A stretch of 64,000 nt of DNA, from contig CM067450.1 in NCBI GenBank assembly GCA_034508935.3, positions 483,899 through 547,898 of the forward strand, in the 5' to 3' direction. A program made the position numbers and the translations under genes. The stretch is from Berghia stephanieae. Taxonomy: Eukaryota > Mollusca > Gastropoda > Nudibranchia > Aeolidiidae. Numbering within the stretch: position 1 is the stretch's first letter; each line of letters opens with the position of its first letter. The notes under the pieces were generated by a model. The model was not told where the DNA came from, made no database searches, and was given only the letters and a program-made list of their open reading frames with translations. This document shows positions 37,983-64,000 of the stretch, in pieces.

Positions 37983-38186
37983 AAATAAGCATGTCATTCA
38001 TATAGGTAAAGATGACTTCATCAAAGTCATATTCCTGCCTCTGGAATTTTTTTGACATAGAAAAATAATCACCATTATCATCTTTAACTTCTAGCCATGA
38101 CCAATTGAATTTATTCCTCACATCTTTATCGATTCTCGACAAGTCTGATTTTATTGAATTGCGATCCACGAACAGCTCAGCCATTG
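37983..38186 (-). CDS. Unrecognised small ORF or first coding exon (67 codons)
   Basis: It reads MAELFVDRNSIKSDLSRIDK, then DVRNKFNWSWLEVKDDNGDY and FSMSKKFQRQEYD..., with ATG at 38186. Composition is protein-like (charged, W-x-W, no repeats). The frame stops at 37983, but the last codons may be intron: just beyond, TTATTTAG| and CATACTTCCA|GTAAGA could bound another short exon (about 37943-37981, reading YIKLWQSYF). Upstream, an ATG followed by GTAAGT at 38461 and an ETS-like site at 38589 suggest a - strand gene start. The family is unknown; a faint likeness to ATG10-type E2 N-termini is too weak to name. Confidence 0.4.
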
Positions 38187-38452
38187 TGAGAACATTAGAA
38201 TAATGTAGCAATGAGCAAACTTGATTTTCAATCAGTAAATGACAGAAAAAAAAACTTAAATAAATATGACTTCAGGCCAATACACTGAATTATTAAGTAG
38301 AAGTGAATTATCAAGAAGAAACTTCGGCAGGCGTAGCGGAAAAATTCAAAGAATCGAAATGAAGGTAAATCGCCACAAAACAGCAAGCTCGCTTGGGCTT
38401 GAGCAAAACAATGGCAGAAAACGTCCTGATTTGCACGGGAATTAATTAGGCT

Positions 38453-38600
38453 ACTTACCATTGTTCCTTATAATCAGGTACTCAATCAGTGAAGAAACGG
38501 TCAACAAGTTTGTTTACAACGTGAGGCAATCGAAATGTGTTTGTAGCAATCTATCCTAACTTTCGTTTTGAAGGTGTCTACATAACGGACTTCCGGCATT
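38453..38600 (-). promoter_or_regulatory. Possible - strand promoter/first exon
   Basis: ACTTCCGG on the + strand at 38589-38596 is CCGGAAGT on the - strand, a typical ETS site of housekeeping promoters. Downstream on the - strand a donor GTAAGT follows at 38458. It would serve the small ORF at 38186. Confidence 0.3.
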
Positions 38601-39081
38601 CGCAATTTACTTTATCATAATTTTGAGACTCGCCAGGTAAATGTGGTCAATTTTGGCTTAGATGAAACAGTGAAATTTATCGCTCGGTGGCTCAGTTAAA
38701 ATTGGCTACAGTTGGGAACACGACGGGTTTGGAAAGTGAAAAAATAATTTAACGAAGGATGTGTGAAAATACCCTGGGAAGTGTTCAGACACGCCTTTTA
38801 TAAAAAGCGTCGCTCAGTCTTGGCAATATATACATCGTTAATATAAACGGTCCCCATAGTGCCATGAGCTATGCGTGGCGCTGTGGAACACTCCTAATTA
38901 CTTTACGGTCATGGACTACGATTTGTGAATTCCTTCTTTTTTTATTTATTTCTTTCTTTCTTTCCTTTTTTTAAATATTTGAATTTGACAAATTGACTGA
39001 TTTCAGTTAATTGACTGAGAATTTACAGGTCTACACTGGAAGCTTCTATCTGAGCCAGGCTGTCAATTTTGGATCATTTGT

Positions 39082-39440
39082 AATAGGGAAGAAAAGTGTG
39101 ATGTCAAAATACTGGTTCCTATCTCATTGGAAGTGTAAAACCACTCTTACAGAGGGCTGGATACATATCTTATGTAATTCCTCTTTTGATGTCAGAGTGA
39201 TGGTATCTTGTTTTCTAGTCTTAAATACATGCTAGTCCTCAATACACATCATCCATCCTCACTCTTTTACGCCCCGGAATCCTAAGAATCTGCCTGTACA
39301 TCCTGCTAATCAAATAGTTATGCCATCTTTATGTAACCTATTCATTATTGGGACTCTGAAGGACTGGTTACATACACACATCCAAGGATTTAGGAACCAA
39401 AAGAGTGGAGGGTTTGATGTCACGATTTTTCTTCCATATT
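39082..39440 (+). mobile_element. MITE copy 2
   Basis: It starts AATAGGGAAGAAAAGTGTGA and ends TGTCACGATTTTTCTTCCATATT in inverted relation; clearly similar to 11352-11706 along its whole length. Confidence 0.72.
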
Positions 39441-39482
39441 ATTCAACCCAGGGTAATCGATTAAAATTTTATCTTTTTGAAG

Positions 39483-39580
39483 CATTCCAAAATAACCAGA
39501 AATAATCTTCCAATATTTGTGTGTTGAGCATTCCAAAATAACCAGAAATAATCTTCCAATATTTGTGTGTTGAGCATTCC
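39483..39580 (+). repeat. 46-bp direct duplication
   Basis: Two copies of GCATTCCAAAATAACCAGAA ATAATCTTCC AATATTTGTGTGTTGA. Confidence 0.9.
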
Positions 39581-39993
39581 AAAAGAACCTATTACCAATG
39601 AGAAAATCCAAAAGTCCTACCACACACCACGACCAGAGACTAAAATGAAAATGTCGAGACATGAAACTCAGGGGCTCCTTCCGTATGAGGGTGTTCAAGG
39701 TCAAGTAGGTAAACATGGGATTTGGGTGTTGATGGTATGTGTTTAAGTAAAATACACAGTATTTCTGACTGCAAAATCAATTGTACAAATACATAAAAAG
39801 TTTCTAGTCTGAGAGAATTTAGTGAGATTGTATTACATATAAGAGTTATGAGAGAGAGAGAGAGGATGTGTTTACCGACCTGACATAGACAGGCATCTTC
39901 TGCTATTAAAACCCTTTTGCCACTTCAGAAGTTTCGTGTCTGTATATTTTTGTCTGGGCTACAACTACAATAGATAAATAGATTACTCTAAGA

Positions 39994-60827
<20,834 letters not shown>

Positions 60828-61300
60828 CTAAATCAAGAAAGAAAATCATAAACAATCACCCATACCAGTTACTGAGGTTTGTTTTGTTTTTTTAGTTATC
60901 AATGAATTTAGAATTGTTCCACAATGTCAAAGATTTTCCTTCAATTTCTGTTATTTTTCTACAAAACAAACATGAAAGAGAAAAACGTTCTTGTATTGTA
61001 ACGAATGTGACAATTTTCCTGTAGTTGGTAAGGAGAGGTTTAAACAACCATCAGTTTAAAATCTGACAAAATTTGTGACTAAATCACTTCTCACCGATGT
61101 CTTCTCACTATTATCATCTTGCTAATCGTCATCAATGTGGAAAGGAAATTAAAAGCGGCCAGATTGTAAATTCCCCCCCTTCCCCACTGACACCCACCTA
61201 AACAAAAAAAAAGAAAATTAAGCCCAACAGAACAACAAAAGTTACTTCCCTTGGATGATTGACTTTTGCATTGAGTCATACCATAGCCTTAATTAACATT
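60828..61300. other. BAG6 intron
   Basis: No exon or family repeat was recognised; a short C-run is at 61174. Confidence 0.5.
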
Positions 61301-61309
61301 GAGCCTGGC

Positions 61310-61750
61310 ACTATTATTCTTAAGCTAGAATGCCAATGTAATTACCATGGCAACTGGTGAATCTAATGTTAGAATGTCAATGCATTTACTACGGAAACGG
61401 TGAATTTAATATTAAAATGCCATTGTAGTTACCATGGTAACCGGTGAATCTAATGTTAGTTTTCAATGTAGTTACCATGGTAACTGGTGAATCTAATGTT
61501 AATATGTCAATATAGTTACCATGTAACTGGTGAATCTAATGTTAATATGTCAATATAGTTACCATGTAACTGGTGAATCTAATATTAGAATGTCATTATA
61601 TTGTACATGGTAAATGGTGAATTTAATGTTAATATGCAATTAATTACCATGGTAACTGGTGAATCTAATGTTAATTGTCATTATATTACCATGTAACTGG
61701 TGAATCTAATATTAGAATGTCAATATAGTTGTCATAGTAAATGGTGAAAC
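61310..61750 (+). repeat. Roughly 48-50-bp tandem repeat, about 9 copies
   Basis: The unit is GTTACCATGGTAACTGGTGA ATCTAATGTTAGAATGTCAA TATA. It contains the palindrome GTTACCATGGTAAC. Confidence 0.92.
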
Positions 61751-61897
61751 CTGTCACATCGAACAACGGATAAACCTACCCCCCCCCACAAGCAATGAGC
61801 ATGGGCAATACCTGGATATGCTCTATATAAATTGTGATTTGTGATTTGTGATTACTAGATGGCTGAATCGATAATGATTTCATGTATTTGATTATTA

Positions 61898-61923
61898 TAA
61901 GCCCCCCCCCCCCCCCCCCCCCC
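61898..61923. repeat. Poly-C tract
   Basis: Run of about 22 C, one of several long C or G homopolymers in the window. Confidence 0.97.
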
Positions 61924-61954
61924 TGACTGGTGTTTGTCAAACTTGTTGATTTAC

Positions 61955-62096
61955 CTGTTTGCAGGGACGTTGACGACAAATGCCAGGGTTTCCTCCTGTG
62001 AACAGGGTGGTTGTGGTGGAAAGATGAAAGAATGTCTTGGACAGACGTGCTCATCCAAAAACCAATGTCCGAACTCAGGTCTCTGGTCAGGCGAGG
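61955..62096 (-). other. Possible exon, unrecognised
   Basis: The acceptor TTATTTCCAG| and donor AACAG|GTAAAT bound 142 bases open in two frames (QRPEFGHWFLDEHVCPRHSF or TRDLSSDIGFWMSTSVQDIL). Neither gives the phase-0 end required by the BAG6 exon at 60827, so it is not joined to BAG6. Confidence 0.25.
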
Positions 62097-62156
62097 CTGG
62101 AAATAAATCAAGGAAACAGTTTGTAATTTTACATGTGACCATTCATGGTTGGCCCA

Positions 62157-62272
62157 GTAGACTAGATAACGGCTATGTCGTCAAGTGCTATACACTCGTT
62201 TTTAGGATCAGCGCATAGTTGAGTCTTTGAAAAAGGCTCTTTACTCACACTCTCACCGTACTCAGGGGTTAG
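62157..62272 (+). mobile_element. SINE family 1, 5' fragment
   Basis: Head-like GGCTATGTCGTCAAGTGCTA, then ATAGTTGAGTCTTTGAAAAA and CTCACCGTACTCAGGGG. The tail is missing. Confidence 0.68.
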
Positions 62273-62344
62273 CTTTTTTAAGAGTTTAAAAAGGGGGATT
62301 GAAGCTTGGTGATATAAAAGACATCTGCCAATGAAAACAATTAT

Positions 62345-62580
62345 CAAACGCTGCCCTGTTTAAACTCAAATCCACATATGGGGCAGACATGACAACATCA
62401 AACTAAACACCTGGCTAAACATGTTCAATGCTCTTGTAAAATCAATCCTACTTTATAATTCTGTAGCATAGACGCTTACCAAGAAAGATGAGTGCAGAGT
62501 GGACACATTTAATCAGAATCAACTAAAAACTGTCCTCAGAATAAAATACCCGATCAGAATTCAAACAAATGTCTATACTG
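62345..62580 (+). mobile_element. LINE reverse-transcriptase fragment
   Basis: Two adjoining frames give NAALFKLKSTYGADM and NTWLNMFNALVKSILLYNSV, then TLTKKDECRVDTFNQNQLKT and VLRIKYPIRI, the pattern after the RT domain in many LINEs (LYgsE.WtlTk...L...LRrvlgI.y). There is one slip near 62398, and a TAG stands where Trp is usual. It runs into the terminal array. Confidence 0.72.
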
Positions 62581-64000
62581 CAAAAACAAAGAAACACTCT
62601 CTATCTATCTATCTCTCACAATCCAAATGTTTATACTTTAAAACCAAAGAAACACTCTCTATCTATCTATCTCCCACAACCCAACAAATGTTTATACTTT
62701 AAAACCAAAGAAACTCTCTCTCTCTATCTATCTCTCACAATCCAAATGTTTATACTTTAAAACCAAAGAAACACTCTCTATCTATCTATCTCTCACAATC
62801 CAAATGTTTATACTTTAAAACCAAAGAAACACTCTCTATCTATCTATCTCCCACAACCCAACAAATGTTTATACTTTAAAACCAAAGAAACACTCTCTCT
62901 ATCTATCTATCTCTCACAATCCAAATGTTTATACTTTAAAACCAAAGAAACACTCTCTCTATCTATCTATCTCTCACAATCCAAATGTTTATACTTTAAA
63001 ACCAAAGAAACAACTCTCTATCTATCTATCTCCCACAACCCAACAAATGTTTATACTTTAAAACCAAAGAAACACTCTCTATCTATCTATCTCTCACAAT
63101 CCAACAAATGTTTATACTTTAAAACCAAAGAAACACTCTCTATCTATCTATCTCTCACAATCCAAATGTTTATACTTTAAAACCAAAGAAACACTCTCTA
63201 TCTATCTATCTCTCACAATCCAAATGTTTATACTTTAAAACCAAAGAAACACTCTCTCTATCTATCTATCTCCACAACCCAACAAATGTTTATACTTTAA
63301 AACCAAAGAAACACTCTCTCTCTAATTATCTCTCACAATCCAACAAATGTTTATACTTTAAAACCAAAGAAACACTCTCTATCTATCTATCTCCCACAAC
63401 CCAACAAATGTTTATACTTTAAAACCAAAGAAACACTCTCTATCTATCTATCTCTCACAATCCAAATGTTTATACTTTAAAACCAAAGAAACACTCTCTC
63501 TATCCATCTATCTCTCACAATCCAAATGTTTATACTTTAAAACCAAAGAAACACTCTCTATCTATCTATCTCTCACAATCCAAATGTTTATACTTTAAAA
63601 CCAAAGAAACACTCTCTATCTATCTATCTCTCACAACCCAACAAATGTTTATACTTTAAAACCAAAGAAACACTCTCTATCTCCCACAACCGAACAAATG
63701 TTTATACTTTAAAACCAAAGAAACACTATCTATCTATCTCTCACAATCCAAATGTTTATACTTTAAAACCAAAGAAACACTCTCTCTATCTATCTATCTC
63801 TCACAATCCAAATGTTTATACTTTAAAAACCAAAGTAACACTCTCTATCTATCTATCTCTCACAATCCAAATGTTTATACTTTAAAACCAAAGAAACACT
63901 CTCTCTTATCTATCTCTCACAACCCAACAAATGTTTATACTTTAAAACCAAAGAAACACTCTCTATCTATCTATCTCTCACAATCCAAATGTTTATACTT
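62566..64000 (+). repeat. 58-bp minisatellite, about 25 copies, runs off the window
   Basis: The unit is CAAATGTTTATACTTTAAAA CCAAAGAAACACTCTCTATC TATCTATCTCTCACAATC. About a third of the units carry CCCACAACCCAA. The first unit (AAATGTCTATACTGCAAAAA) is continuous with the LINE frame before it. Confidence 0.95.

Noticed and set aside
61955-62096. Upstream BAG6 exon
   Set aside because: The splice-site-bounded segment cannot join the 60827 exon in phase, and neither frame resembles BAG6.

Overview
The window is eukaryotic nuclear DNA. It has spliced genes with GT-AG introns and very high loads of minisatellite DNA, SINEs, LINE tails and DNA transposons. Animal gene content plus tRNA-headed SINEs with a shared GCGCTATATAA-type tail suggest a marine invertebrate, probably a mollusc. 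The phylum is inference.

Four protein genes can be reconstructed from splice sites. (1) GNL1, a circularly permuted GTPase, + strand: the last four exons, 5327-13488. (2) TMCO1, an ER calcium-channel/translocon membrane protein, - strand: all seven coding exons, 29609 to 18735. (3) BAG6, the cytosolic quality-control scaffold, - strand: the last four exons, 60827 to 39994, with a one-base frameshift in one exon. (4) A complete five-exon hAT transposase (618 aa, CGGBP1-like N-terminus) inside a hAT element at 495-4888. GNL1 and TMCO1 converge; TMCO1 and BAG6 point the same way. In humans GNL1 and BAG6 lie in the MHC region of 6p and TMCO1 in the paralogous region of 1q, so the linkage may be ancestral.

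Layout. 1-5.3 kb: an 81-bp tandem array made from a GNL1 exon and its 3' splice site, split by the hAT element. 5.3-13.5 kb: GNL1 exons with introns full of 42-, 41-, 40-, 21- and 36-bp arrays. 13.5-18.7 kb: intergenic SINEs, dispersed repeats and a 30-bp array. 18.7-29.6 kb: TMCO1; its first intron holds an inverted-repeat element with 14-bp target duplications and a hammerhead-like core. 30-40 kb: a 63-bp array, a LINE tail, a 2-kb 22-bp array and two small unrecognised ORFs. 40-61 kb: BAG6, whose introns hold a LINE fragment, a 51-bp array built from the next exon's 3' splice site, and about 12 kb of 36-bp satellite. 61-64 kb: more minisatellite, ending in a 58-bp array.

Most striking: two unrelated host genes (GNL1, BAG6) each have a minisatellite made from the 3' splice site of the exon just downstream, so each functional exon is preceded by a ladder of copies of its own acceptor region. 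Other arrays visibly grew from a SINE tail, a LINE tail and a dispersed repeat. Long open frames in the arrays are by-products of stop-free repeat units and are not called as genes.
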